Assembly (NCBI GenBank): GCA_028697435.1
Contig: JAQVFD010000020.1
Location: 1 to 14,162, forward strand
Origin: Clostridiaceae bacterium
GTDB taxonomy: Bacteria > Bacillota > Clostridia > Lutisporales > Lutisporaceae
Length of the DNA stretch: 14,162 nt
Direction: 5' to 3'
Shown: positions 7,192-14,162 of the stretch, one piece after another
Layout of the letters: each line of letters opens with the position of its first letter
Position numbering within the stretch: position 1 is the first letter of the stretch
Translations under genes and position numbers: made by a program
The notes under the pieces: generated by a model
The model's database searches: none
The model's input: the letters and a program-made list of their open reading frames with translations, nothing else
Told to the model about the DNA's origin: nothing

Positions 7192-7202
7192 ATTCACGAC
7201 CT
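7097..7202 (-). repeat. Inverted repeat bracketing the 36-codon gene and overlapping its ribosome site
   Basis: AGGTCGTGA (7097-7105) and TCACGACCT (7194-7202) are perfect 9-base inverted arms about 90 bases apart. In the transcript the right arm covers the last three bases of the AGGAGG site, and with one bulged base the pairing could extend to the start codon. The left arm lies within the last codons of the ORF. Pairing could hide the ribosome site. The core matches the neighbouring hairpins. Confidence 0.6.
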
Positions 7203-7237
7203 CCTTTTCTTGATAATATAATTTTTATTACTTATAA

Positions 7238-7266
7238 AATATACCATTAAACTAACAAACTTGCAA
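7238..7266 (-). promoter_or_regulatory. Sigma-A promoter for the 36-codon gene
   Basis: On the minus strand TTGCAA (7261-7266) and TATATT (7238-7243) are exactly 17 bases apart, a good housekeeping promoter. Transcription would start near 7230, giving a leader of about 40 bases. An imperfect palindrome, TTGCAATA...TATTACAA (7261-7284), overlaps the -35 and could be a regulator site. The small gene therefore need not rely on read-through from degU. Confidence 0.65.
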
Positions 7267-7300
7267 TACTTCCAAATATTACAATTGTGTGACGAAACAT

Positions 7301-7945
7301 TTACTTCTTGATATTGTTTTTATAAGCATATATCGCTGCCTGCGTTCTGTCACTGACGTTAATTTTTCTGAATATATTCGAAACATGGTTTTTCACTGTC
7401 TTTTCACTGATAAAAAGCTTATCGGCAATATCTTTGTTATTCAAGCCATCTGCAATAAGTACAATTACTTCATATTCTCTTTGAGTTAGTTCATTTTCAT
7501 TCTTAACCCTGACCCCTCTAGGCTTGTTGAATTCCTTAATTAAATCAGCCGCAAGCTTCGGTTGTATATATGACTCCCCTATGTAAGCATCTCTTATAGC
7601 TTTGAAGAAACTGGCTGAATCGGAATCCTTAAGAATATAGCCAGAAGCTCCAATTTGCATAGTCTCCAAAAGGTATTCCCTGTCCTCATGTATAGTAAGT
7701 ATCACTACTCTTGTGTCAATGCCATCCTCCTTAAGCTTCTTAAGTGCTTTAATACCATTCATTATGGGCATGTTAATATCCAAAAGAAGCACATCCGGCT
7801 TAAGCTCTTTAACCTTATCTATGGTTTCAACGCCATTTGAAGCCTGTCCCACAACCTCAAAGTCTTCTTCCAGCTCTAATAGCTGTTTAAGTCCTTCTCT
7901 TACTATGGAATGATCATCTGCGATTAGTATCCGTATCTTGATCAC
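7301..7945 (-). CDS. degU: DegU-like response regulator
   Basis: 214 residues with the NarL/LuxR-type layout. The receiver domain (1-~120) has acidic residues D10 and D11, the phospho-acceptor D56 in LLLDINMP, T84 and K106. The helix-turn-helix domain (~152-210) has LTQREYEV, LNNKDIADKLFIS and EKTVKNHVSNI. It is the cytoplasmic DNA-binding partner of the kinase encoded just upstream. The start is GTG at 7945. The ribosome site GGAGGAGGGA is made of the last codons of the kinase gene, and only one base separates the kinase stop from this start, so the two are translationally coupled. In bacilli DegU controls secreted enzymes, motility and competence; the targets here cannot be read. The 36-codon gene with its own promoter follows. 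Confidence 0.93.
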   Translation of the reverse strand: MIKIRILIADDHSIVREGLKQLLELEEDFEVVGQASNGVETIDKVKELKPDVLLLDINMPIMNGIKALKKLKEDGIDTRVVILTIHEDREYLLETMQIGASGYILKDSDSASFFKAIRDAYIGESYIQPKLAADLIKEFNKPRGVRVKNENELTQREYEVIVLIADGLNNKDIADKLFISEKTVKNHVSNIFRKINVSDRTQAAIYAYKNNIKK

Positions 7946-7946
7946 A

Positions 7947-9098
7947 TTATCCCTCCTCCATTATATTCAAAGACAGACTTGCAAATATTTTGGTGCCTTT
8001 ATTATGGGCTGTCTTTATGTCAAACTTCCCATTTAAAAGTTCAACTCTTTCCTTCATATTAAGTAAACCATAGCCTGCATCTTCTTCTTTTCCCTTCCAA
8101 AGGTTACTCTTATCGAAACCCTTTCCTCCGTCGCTTATAAGAAGGTTAACCTGATCATTGGTGAACTCGACCCTGACAATCGCATTATCGGCCCCGGAAT
8201 GCTTTTTAATATTTGTCAATGCCTCCTGCACAATTCTAAAAGCAGCAAGCTCAACAACGGGCTTCAGTGCTTTTGGTTCTCCCCAAACAATAAACTCCAC
8301 TGATATATTATTTTGTTCGATGTAATTTGAAATATATCTTTGAAGGGTAGGTACCAGTCCCAAATCGTCTAAAGACATAGGTCTCAAATCATATATAATC
8401 TTTCTTACATCGCTAAGACTGGAGCGAAGAAAACCTTTGAGACTGCCAAGCTCCTCCCTTGCCTTCTCCTTATCTATATCTATAAGCTTTTCACATAATT
8501 CGGTTTTAATAACAAGGTTAGCCATAAGCTGAGCAGGGCCGTCGTGTATCTCCCTTGCTACCCTCTTTCTTTCATCCTCCTGAGCTTTAATTATCTTAAT
8601 ACCCAAGTATTGCTTCTGTTTGATATCTTCCAGCTGTATCGAAAGATCCTGCAGTTCTCCGGTTAAGTAACCCATTGCAACTCCTACTTTATTAACCAGA
8701 GATTCAGCTTTATTTGCAGTATCCTTTGCAATCTTAAGTCTTCTCTCCAGCTCACTTCTGCGATGTATGAACAGCTGCTCCTCTGCCTTTTTCGTCATTA
8801 ACTCTACCTGAAGGTCCTTTGCTTTATCATAGGCTTTTTTTACAGCCTCTTCATCGTAATCTTTAATATTCTTGCTCACTATCATAAGCTGATATCTGCA
8901 TTCTTTGTCAAGCTTAACAAGAGCATCAACCTGATTAATCAGGTCTGCAGCAAGAATCCTGATTTTTTCCAGTTCTTCCTCAACCAGTTGACATTCTGTA
9001 CGGGAACTTTCAGCTATGCTAAATATTTCGCTTCTGCTCTTATCAATAATATCTACTGTATTCTTTATTATTTCATTTAATCTATCAATAGTGAACAC
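7947..9098 (-). CDS. degS: DegS-like soluble sensor histidine kinase
   Basis: Numbered from TTG 9119 (390 residues), the protein has no membrane segment. Residues ~10-175 are the DegS-type coiled-coil sensor region. KAQEDERKRVAREIHDGPAQ (178-197) carries the phospho-acceptor H192. RKIIYDLRPMSLDDLGLVPT follows. The ATPase part has the N-box EALTNIKKHSG (N303), DGGKGF and GYGLLNMKERV. The resemblance to Bacillus DegS is close over the whole length. The start is uncertain. TTG at 9119 lies on the T-run of a terminator and has no ribosome site. I therefore give GTG 9098 (residue 8). An ATT at 9089 has GGGGG eight bases upstream and is a further possibility. It phosphorylates the DegU-like regulator encoded next; cheW lies upstream. 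Confidence 0.9.
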   Translation of the reverse strand: MFTIDRLNEIIKNTVDIIDKSRSEIFSIAESSRTECQLVEEELEKIRILAADLINQVDALVKLDKECRYQLMIVSKNIKDYDEEAVKKAYDKAKDLQVELMTKKAEEQLFIHRRSELERRLKIAKDTANKAESLVNKVGVAMGYLTGELQDLSIQLEDIKQKQYLGIKIIKAQEDERKRVAREIHDGPAQLMANLVIKTELCEKLIDIDKEKAREELGSLKGFLRSSLSDVRKIIYDLRPMSLDDLGLVPTLQRYISNYIEQNNISVEFIVWGEPKALKPVVELAAFRIVQEALTNIKKHSGADNAIVRVEFTNDQVNLLISDGGKGFDKSNLWKGKEEDAGYGLLNMKERVELLNGKFDIKTAHNKGTKIFASLSLNIMEEG

Positions 9099-9116
9099 CC
9101 CCGTTATTTTACGAAT

Positions 9117-9146
9117 CAAAGAAAAGTGCGGTTATTATGCCGCACT
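9117..9146 (-). terminator. Intrinsic terminator between cheW and degS
   Basis: On the minus strand AGTGCGG and CCGCACT (9125-9131 and 9140-9146) form a 7-pair GC-rich stem with an 8-base loop, followed by TTTTCTTT. It begins 15 bases after the cheW stop. It leaves only 20-30 bases before any degS start, too little for a promoter in between, so degS either depends on read-through or has a promoter inside cheW. Confidence 0.75.
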
Positions 9147-9160
9147 ATAAAGTAATTTCT

Positions 9161-9631
9161 CTAAACGGTAGCAAGCTGCTCCCTCTCCTGCTCATTGAGC
9201 AAATAGTTCAAATTAAGCATTATCAGCAGCCTTTCCCCTTTTTTCCCTATACCGGATACATATTTTCTGTCAACTCCGGCAATTATGTCAGGAGTTTCCT
9301 GTATGTCGTTTTCGTCCAGTGTCAGAACTTCAGATGCATCGTCGACAATAAAGGCTATCTGCCTGTCTCCTAAATTGATTACAATAGTCCTTGTACTTTC
9401 TTGTGCGTCCTGTGCTGATCCATTCAGATTTATTTCGGAAATATTGAATCTTTTCCTCAAGCTTATAACAGGAATAACATTGTCTCTAAGGCTCATAACG
9501 CCTTCTATAAATCCGGGAGTATTCGGCACCTTAACCGGTTCTGTATAATGACCTATTTCCTGCACCTGCATTATATCCACAGCAAATTCTACCTTACCGA
9601 GTTTAAAAACGACAAATTGCAATTCAGCCAT
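9161..9631 (-). CDS. cheW: CheW-like chemotaxis coupling protein
   Basis: 156 residues, single CheW domain over nearly the whole length, close to the usual 150-170. Typical segments are FAVDIMQVQEIGHYTEPVKV near residues 16-35, then GVMSLRDNVIPVISLRKRF, TIVINLGDRQIAFIVDDASEVL and a C-terminal LLIMLNLNYLL. CheW proteins link chemoreceptors to the CheA kinase in the cytoplasm. No receptor or CheA gene is in the window. The start ATG 9631 has GGGAGGGA five bases upstream and a good promoter 20-50 bases further back, and a terminator follows the stop, so it can be a single-gene unit. Its position just before degSU may mean partial co-transcription by read-through. Confidence 0.92.
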   Translation of the reverse strand: MAELQFVVFKLGKVEFAVDIMQVQEIGHYTEPVKVPNTPGFIEGVMSLRDNVIPVISLRKRFNISEINLNGSAQDAQESTRTIVINLGDRQIAFIVDDASEVLTLDENDIQETPDIIAGVDRKYVSGIGKKGERLLIMLNLNYLLNEQEREQLATV

Positions 9632-9651
9632 AATAATCCCTCCCTTCGATA

Positions 9652-9679
9652 ATTATACCACTAAAACCAACTTTGTGAA
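9652..9679 (-). promoter_or_regulatory. Sigma-A promoter of cheW
   Basis: On the minus strand TTCACA (9674-9679) and a perfect TATAAT (9652-9657) are 16 bases apart, with a TG one base before the -10 (extended -10). It lies just upstream of the cheW ribosome site. It does not resemble the sigma-D promoters often used by motility genes. Confidence 0.75.
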
Positions 9680-9729
9680 TAATTATTACATAATTCTACC
9701 GTTTTTTCAATTACATTTACAGACAATTT

Positions 9730-10374
9730 CTATCCCATTCTTAAGTTTACTAAATCAAGTATTTCATTATGAAGCTTGCGGCCTTCAACCGAAAGCTTCA
9801 TACATTTATCATGAGCCTCGGATCTGATTGCTTCATCGGCAATACCGGGAAGGTTGATATTTACATTTAATATTGCTCCTTCCAATCCCGAAAGAGCCAA
9901 TAAAGCTCCTACACCTACATCGGATACAGCATTTCTGTTCCCGCATCTGGCAATGGTCTTCTGATTATTAAGCAGTGCAAAACATTTTTCAGCCGTCTTC
10001 AATGGAACCTCAAAAGCATAAAGACTTGCTTCCTGCATTTTTTCCATGCGCAGCTGTTTTTGCTCCTCGGAATCTTTAGGTAACTTCATCGCAGCCATAA
10101 ACTTATTAAATGCTTTGGTATCCTCATCAACCAAACCTGAAAGCTCCTTCTGAATCGCTTTTACATTTTCAGCTTCCTTCATGAACTTCTCTTTAATATT
10201 TTCATCAAGGCTTTCATAATTTTTCTTTCCTACCGAAAGACTCACTACCATCATGGTAAGGGCTGCACCCAATACCCCTGACAATGCGGCTGTGCTCCCA
10301 CCTCCGGGAGCAGGCTCGTTGCTTGCCAGCACATCGCTATATTCCCTCAAGGTCATATCCATTAACAAGCTCAT
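9730..10374 (-). CDS. fchA: Formimidoyltetrahydrofolate cyclodeaminase family protein
   Basis: 214 residues, the size of stand-alone clostridial cyclodeaminases (FchA) and of the C-terminal domain of animal FTCD. Family features are PAPGGGS (21-27), LVDEDTKAF (81-89), SDVGVGALL (151-159) and NVNINLPGI (170-178). The enzyme converts 5-formimidoyl-tetrahydrofolate to 5,10-methenyl-tetrahydrofolate and ammonia in the cytoplasm, feeding the one-carbon pool. The start ATG 10374 has AGGAGGAT about eight bases upstream. hutI ends 20 bases before it, so this is the third gene of the hut operon. The formiminotransferase that would make its substrate is not in the window. A methenyl-THF cyclohydrolase role cannot be excluded, but the context favours histidine breakdown. 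Confidence 0.9.
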   Translation of the reverse strand: MSLLMDMTLREYSDVLASNEPAPGGGSTAALSGVLGAALTMMVVSLSVGKKNYESLDENIKEKFMKEAENVKAIQKELSGLVDEDTKAFNKFMAAMKLPKDSEEQKQLRMEKMQEASLYAFEVPLKTAEKCFALLNNQKTIARCGNRNAVSDVGVGALLALSGLEGAILNVNINLPGIADEAIRSEAHDKCMKLSVEGRKLHNEILDLVNLRMG

Positions 10375-10394
10375 AAAAATTTATCCTCCTACAT

Positions 10395-11630
10395 TTAAAG
10401 AATTCTTCCGTTTTCCACAACTGTCTTTCCGCCCTTAATTACAGTATCTACATGGTTTATACCGAAGTGGTATACTATATACTCAATGTTCGGAGCATCA
10501 AATATTACAATATCAGCTTTTTTGCCTACTTCCAAGCTTCCGATTTCTTCTGCCCTGTCCACAGCATGAGCTGCATTCAATGTCATCCCTTTTATAATCT
10601 CCTCCGGAGTCATTTTCATTCCAAAGCACGCAAAGGTCATTATGGACTGAAGATTCTCAGTAGGACAAGTACCCGGATTATAGTCGGTTGCCAGCGCCAC
10701 TCTGACGCCCCTGTCCATCATTTCCTGTGCCCTGGCATACTTGCCCAGCATAAGATAGAAAGAGGTTCCAGGAAGCAGTACAGCTGTTACTCCCCCTTTT
10801 GCCATTGAATCTATCCCTGCATCCGATGCTGCAAGCAGGTGTTCTGCCGATACGGCACCCAACTCCCCTGCAAGTTCAGCACCCTGCAAAGGAACTATCT
10901 CATCCGCATGGATTTTAAGCTTGAAGCCCTGCTCCTTACCCTTCTGCATTATTATTCTTGATTCCTCGGGGGAAAAAACCCCCTCTTCACAAAATACATC
11001 TATAAATTCTGCAAGATTATTCTTTCTGACATAAGGCATAACCTTTTCAACCATAAAGCTAATATATCCCTGAGTATTCCCTTTGAATTCCTCCGGTACG
11101 GCATGAGCTCCCATATATGTAGTTACTATATCAATAGGATGGGAGTTTTTTAGTTCATTAGCCGCCTCCAAGCACTTTATCTCGGTATCAAAGTCAAGCC
11201 CGTAGCCGCTCTTGGCTTCCACTGTAGTGGTGCCGTGCAGCAGCATTTGGTCAAGACTCTTACGGGCTTTTGCTTTGAGCTCTTCCTTCGTAGCACTCCG
11301 GGTGTTTCTGACAGTGCTCAGTATCCCTCCGCCCATCTTCAATATCTCCAGATAAGGCACTCCTTTAAGCTTAAGAGGGAGTTCCTTTTCTCTTGAGCCT
11401 CCATGAACAAGATGGGTATGTGCATCTATTAGTCCCGGAGTTACTGTCTTACCGGCGGCATTAATAATCCTTGTATCCCGGTCCCTCATATCCAGGGGTG
11501 CATTTTCTTCTCCAAGAGCGATTATCCTACCGTCCTTCACCGCCACATATCCATTCTCAATTATTCCTGCCCCTTCTCCGTCTGTACAACAGACTATTGT
11601 TGAAGCATCTATTATCAAATCAGCCTTCAT
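10395..11630 (-). CDS. hutI: Imidazolonepropionase
   Basis: 411 residues, normal length for HutI. It hydrolyses 4-imidazolone-5-propanoate to N-formimino-L-glutamate in the cytoplasm. The amidohydrolase metal site is visible: TPGLIDAHTHLVHGG with H71 and H73, then KIHADE with H241 and E244, H264 in SAEHLL, and D316 in LATDYNPGT. TVEAKSGYGLDFDTE (136-150) is also characteristic of the family. ATG 11630 is only four bases after the hutH stop, and its GGAG ribosome site overlaps the end of hutH, so translation is probably coupled. fchA follows after 20 bases. Confidence 0.96.
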   Translation of the reverse strand: MKADLIIDASTIVCCTDGEGAGIIENGYVAVKDGRIIALGEENAPLDMRDRDTRIINAAGKTVTPGLIDAHTHLVHGGSREKELPLKLKGVPYLEILKMGGGILSTVRNTRSATKEELKAKARKSLDQMLLHGTTTVEAKSGYGLDFDTEIKCLEAANELKNSHPIDIVTTYMGAHAVPEEFKGNTQGYISFMVEKVMPYVRKNNLAEFIDVFCEEGVFSPEESRIIMQKGKEQGFKLKIHADEIVPLQGAELAGELGAVSAEHLLAASDAGIDSMAKGGVTAVLLPGTSFYLMLGKYARAQEMMDRGVRVALATDYNPGTCPTENLQSIMTFACFGMKMTPEEIIKGMTLNAAHAVDRAEEIGSLEVGKKADIVIFDAPNIEYIVYHFGINHVDTVIKGGKTVVENGRIL

Positions 11631-11634
11631 ATAA

Positions 11635-13161
11635 TCACTCCAATTCTCCTACTGCGCTTTCCACTGCTTTTACCAAGACTTCAGACTTAACCATCTCATC
11701 AAGTTTATTCATGTCAGTATACATTATTCTGTCCTCTTCCACAGGAGCAATCTCTTTTCTTATAACCTTGTACGCTTCTGAAGTACCCTTTCCAAGTCTT
11801 ACTTCTCCCCTGAAGCTTATGGCCTGAGAAGCTGCAAATGCCTCAATCCCCAACACTTTTTGAACATTGTCCAATATATCCCTGGCCTTCCTTGCGGCAG
11901 TAGTTCCCATACTTACATGATCCTCCTGGTTTGCGGAAGAAGGGATTGAATCCACACTGGCAGGGTGTGCCAGTATTTTATTCTCCGACACAATTGAAGC
12001 TGACACATACTGAGTTATCATAAAGCCTGAGTTCAGGCCTCCCTTTCTTGTCAAAAAAGCAGGAAGATCGTTAAGCTGCGGATTTACCAGCCTTTCCAAG
12101 CGTCTTTCCGATACATCTGCCAATTCAGCCACTGCTATACCTAAGAAATCCATAGCAAGGGCTATAGGCTGTCCGTGGAAATTTCCGCCGGATATTACCT
12201 GGTCATCATCAGCAAAAACAAGCGGATTGTCTGTTGCTGCATTAAGCTCGATGGATATCTTTTCTTTGACATATTGTATTGCATCTCTGCTGGCACCATG
12301 AATCTGTGGTATACACCTTAAGGTATAGGCATCCTGCACCCTTATCTGTCCCTGTGTTGTTGTCAGTTCGCTTCCGGATACTATTCTGAGCATATTTCTT
12401 GCAACTGCCATTTGACCCTTCTGACCCCGTACCTCATGTACCTTCTTATCATAAGCAGTTGTTATTCCCTTAAGTGCTTCAAGGGTTAAAGCTGCTATTA
12501 TATCAGCATTTTTTAATAGATTTTCGGCATCATATACAGCAAGAGCTCCTATGCCTGTCATTACAGGAGTACCATTAATAAGTGCAAGGCCTTCCTTGGA
12601 AGTAAGCTCAACCACATTGATTCCCGCCTTATCCATAGCTTCCTTCCCTGTCATCCTTATTCCCTTATAATATGCCTCTCCTTCTCCCAACATAACAAGA
12701 ACCAAATTTGCAAGTGGTGCAAGATCACCACTGGCTCCAAGAGAACCCTTTTCGGGAATCACGGGATGAACCCCATTGTTAAGCATTTCAATCAGAGTAT
12801 TTACTGTTTCCAGTCTTATACCTGAAAAACCTTTTGCCAGTGCGTTTACCCTTAAGAGCATTATTGCCCTTACAGTCTCTATGGAAAGCGGATCTCCCAG
12901 TGAACAGGCATGACTTACAATAAGATTTCTTTGAAGTGCTTTGGTGTCTTCTTTGGATATAAATACGTCGCTGAATTTCCCAAAGCCTGTGGTTATTCCA
13001 TATACTACCGCTCCCTTATCCACCAGACCGTCTACATATCCTCTTGATTTTTTAATTCTTTCCACTGCCTGTTCCGACAGTTCAACTACATGATTGTTTC
13101 TTGCTACGTCGACAACTTGCTGTATTGTCAAATGCTCCCCGTCTATTGACAAATGCCCCAT
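11635..13161 (-). CDS. hutH: Histidine ammonia-lyase
   Basis: 508 residues, the usual HutH length. It removes ammonia from L-histidine to give trans-urocanate. GSLGASGDLAPL (139-150) contains the Ala143-Ser144-Gly145 triad that forms the MIO cofactor. VVYGITTGFGKF carries the catalytic Y54, and IVSHACSLGDP has H84 at the substrate-selecting position. Tyrosine ammonia-lyases can also have a histidine there, so the assignment leans on the hutI neighbour as well. ATG 13161 has AAGGGGTG six bases upstream. It is the first gene of the hutH-hutI-fchA operon; a probable promoter and a pair of direct repeats lie in the gap before it. Confidence 0.96.
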   Translation of the reverse strand: MGHLSIDGEHLTIQQVVDVARNNHVVELSEQAVERIKKSRGYVDGLVDKGAVVYGITTGFGKFSDVFISKEDTKALQRNLIVSHACSLGDPLSIETVRAIMLLRVNALAKGFSGIRLETVNTLIEMLNNGVHPVIPEKGSLGASGDLAPLANLVLVMLGEGEAYYKGIRMTGKEAMDKAGINVVELTSKEGLALINGTPVMTGIGALAVYDAENLLKNADIIAALTLEALKGITTAYDKKVHEVRGQKGQMAVARNMLRIVSGSELTTTQGQIRVQDAYTLRCIPQIHGASRDAIQYVKEKISIELNAATDNPLVFADDDQVISGGNFHGQPIALAMDFLGIAVAELADVSERRLERLVNPQLNDLPAFLTRKGGLNSGFMITQYVSASIVSENKILAHPASVDSIPSSANQEDHVSMGTTAARKARDILDNVQKVLGIEAFAASQAISFRGEVRLGKGTSEAYKVIRKEIAPVEEDRIMYTDMNKLDEMVKSEVLVKAVESAVGELE

Positions 13162-13212
13162 TTAATACACCCCTTATTAATAAATTATTGCTGTTATTGT
13201 GCACCTTATAAG

Positions 13213-13249
13213 CTTACAAATGCAAAATAAGCATAAACCTACAAATACA
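13213..13249 (-). promoter_or_regulatory. Direct repeat, possible operator in the hutH leader
   Basis: On the minus strand TGTATTTGTAGG (13238-13249) and TGCATTTGTAAG (13213-13224) match at 10 of 12 positions and start 25 bases apart. The first directly follows the probable -10 and would cover the transcription start. A repressor could bind here, but in AT-rich sequence the match may be chance. Confidence 0.3.
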
Positions 13250-13278
13250 TTTTATCAGAGTTATACTGTTAAAGTAAA
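13249..13278 (-). promoter_or_regulatory. Possible promoter of the hutH-hutI-fchA operon
   Basis: On the minus strand TTTACT (13273-13278) and TAAAAT (13249-13254) are 18 bases apart, a moderate sigma-A match. It lies about 90 bases before hutH and just after the stop of the YgiQ-type gene. No terminator hairpin is visible between that gene and this site, so some read-through into hut is possible. Confidence 0.4.
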
Positions 13279-13289
13279 ATAAAAGATAA

Positions 13290-14162
13290 TTATTCCCATT
13301 TGTTAAAATGGATCCTCTTTGAACTTCTTCTTTTTCCCGTATTTCGAGGAGGCTTAATGAGGCACTTATCCCCAAAACCTATCAGGTCCTCTCTTCCGGC
13401 TAATTTCAGTGCCCTATACACCAACTGATAATTCTTTGGATTCCTGTATTGTATCAATGCCCTCTGCATCGCCTTTTCTTCAGGATCCTTGGGAACATAT
13501 ACAGACTTCATGGTTCTTGGATCAAGCCCCGTATAGTACATACAGGTGGATAGTGTACCCGGTGTCGGGTAAAATTCCTGTATCTGCTCAGGGTTGTAGC
13601 CCATATCCCTTACATATTCGGCAAGCTCAATTGCTGCGGAAATATCTGACCCGGGATGCCCCGAAATAAGATAGGGAACCAGATACTGATCTTTCTTCAA
13701 CCTCTTATTCATATCATAGTATTTTTTCACGAATTTATCGTATATTTCTTTAGAAGGCTTGCCCATATATCTCAGTACCTTGTCTGAAACATGCTCGGGC
13801 GCTACCTTGAGCTGCCCGCTTATATGGTTTTCACAAAGCTCTCTAAGAAATTCATCCTTCTTGTCAGCTACTATGTAGTCGTATCTGAGACCGGAACGGA
13901 CAAATACCTTTTTCACTCCGGGAAGAAGTCTAAGCTTACGGAGCAGTGCCACATAATCCTTGTGATCCACCTTGAGGTTTTTACAGGGTTCAGGGTAAAG
14001 GCACTGTTTGTTCTTGCATACCCCTTCTTTCAGCTGCTTATCGCAGGCTGCATGTCTGAAGTTTGCAGTAGGGCCTCCCACATCGTGGATATAGCCTTTG
14101 AACTCAGGGTCTTTAAGGAATAGTTCCGCCTCTTCTATTATTGATTCATGACTCCTGCTTTG
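13290..14162 (-). CDS. YgiQ-family radical SAM protein (UPF0313), C-terminal part
   Basis: 290 codons are in the window. The frame is open to the right edge, so the N-terminal half, including the radical SAM CxxxCxxC motif, is missing. The visible part begins SRSHESIIEEAELFLKDPEF, then GYIHDVGGPTANFRHAAC and a cysteine cluster (VCKNKQCLYPEPCKN). QLKVAPEHVSDKVLRYMGKP and YLVPYLISGHPGSD follow, and the basic C-terminal tail ends in HFNKWE. These are typical of the YgiQ family, probable iron-sulphur S-adenosylmethionine enzymes whose reaction is unknown. An internal GTG at MGGPT is not the true start because homologous sequence continues upstream of it. It is probably not functionally tied to the hut genes. 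Confidence 0.92.
   Translation of the reverse strand, partial: QSRSHESIIEEAELFLKDPEFKGYIHDVGGPTANFRHAACDKQLKEGVCKNKQCLYPEPCKNLKVDHKDYVALLRKLRLLPGVKKVFVRSGLRYDYIVADKKDEFLRELCENHISGQLKVAPEHVSDKVLRYMGKPSKEIYDKFVKKYYDMNKRLKKDQYLVPYLISGHPGSDISAAIELAEYVRDMGYNPEQIQEFYPTPGTLSTCMYYTGLDPRTMKSVYVPKDPEEKAMQRALIQYRNPKNYQLVYRALKLAGREDLIGFGDKCLIKPPRNTGKRRSSKRIHFNKWE

Noticed and set aside
6532..7202. Miniature transposon made by the inverted repeats
   Set aside because: The arms differ in sequence, sit in separate hairpins with different loops, and show no target-site duplication that I can see.
11471..11827. 118-codon plus-strand ORF
   Set aside because: It is antisense across the hutI/hutH junction, both of which are unambiguous; the ORF is low-complexity Ser/Pro/Leu.
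13162..13289. Riboswitch or T-box before hutH
   Set aside because: The 128-base gap has no recognisable conserved riboswitch core and no terminator hairpin next to hutH.

Overview
This is a low-GC, Gram-positive-style stretch. Every supported gene lies on the minus strand, most with strong AGGAGG-type ribosome binding sites. DegS/DegU orthologues, a lipobox lipoprotein and a Stickland-type hut set fit an anaerobic clostridium. My best guess is the Ruminiclostridium/Acetivibrio group, but that is inference from gene content and not a database match.

Read in the direction of transcription (right to left), the window starts inside a YgiQ-type radical SAM gene (14162-13290, 5' end off the window). 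Next comes a histidine-degradation operon, hutH-hutI-fchA (13161-9730), with tight spacing and a probable promoter in the 128-base gap before hutH. Urocanase and glutamate formiminotransferase are not here. A cheW gene with a clear sigma-A promoter follows (9631-9161). A terminator hairpin separates it from a degS-degU two-component pair (about 9098-7301), whose kinase is soluble.

Between degU and the next large gene lies about 900 bases of unusual sequence (7300-6409). It holds a 36-codon small gene with its own promoter and ribosome binding site (7191-7081) and a second small gene with two in-frame starts, each preceded by a strong ribosome binding site (6931 or 6859 to 6653). Four inverted repeats built on a shared GTCRYG core lie among them, along with a heptanucleotide tandem repeat. 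This is the least explained part of the window.

The last block is a probable operon: an AlbA_2/Schlafen-type regulator (6408-5242), a TPR protein (5204-3504) and a membrane-embedded LuxR regulator with an MFS-like domain (3476-2034). It is closed by a clear intrinsic terminator at 1974-2004. Beyond that, a lipoprotein with a zinc-metallopeptidase signature (HEFFH, then a glutamate 18 residues later) runs off the left edge (1896-1). Its base composition looks richer in G+C than that of the genes to the right.

The window therefore joins amino-acid catabolism, chemotaxis/two-component signalling and a surface metalloprotease behind a membrane-bound regulator. Any functional link between these blocks is inference from adjacency.
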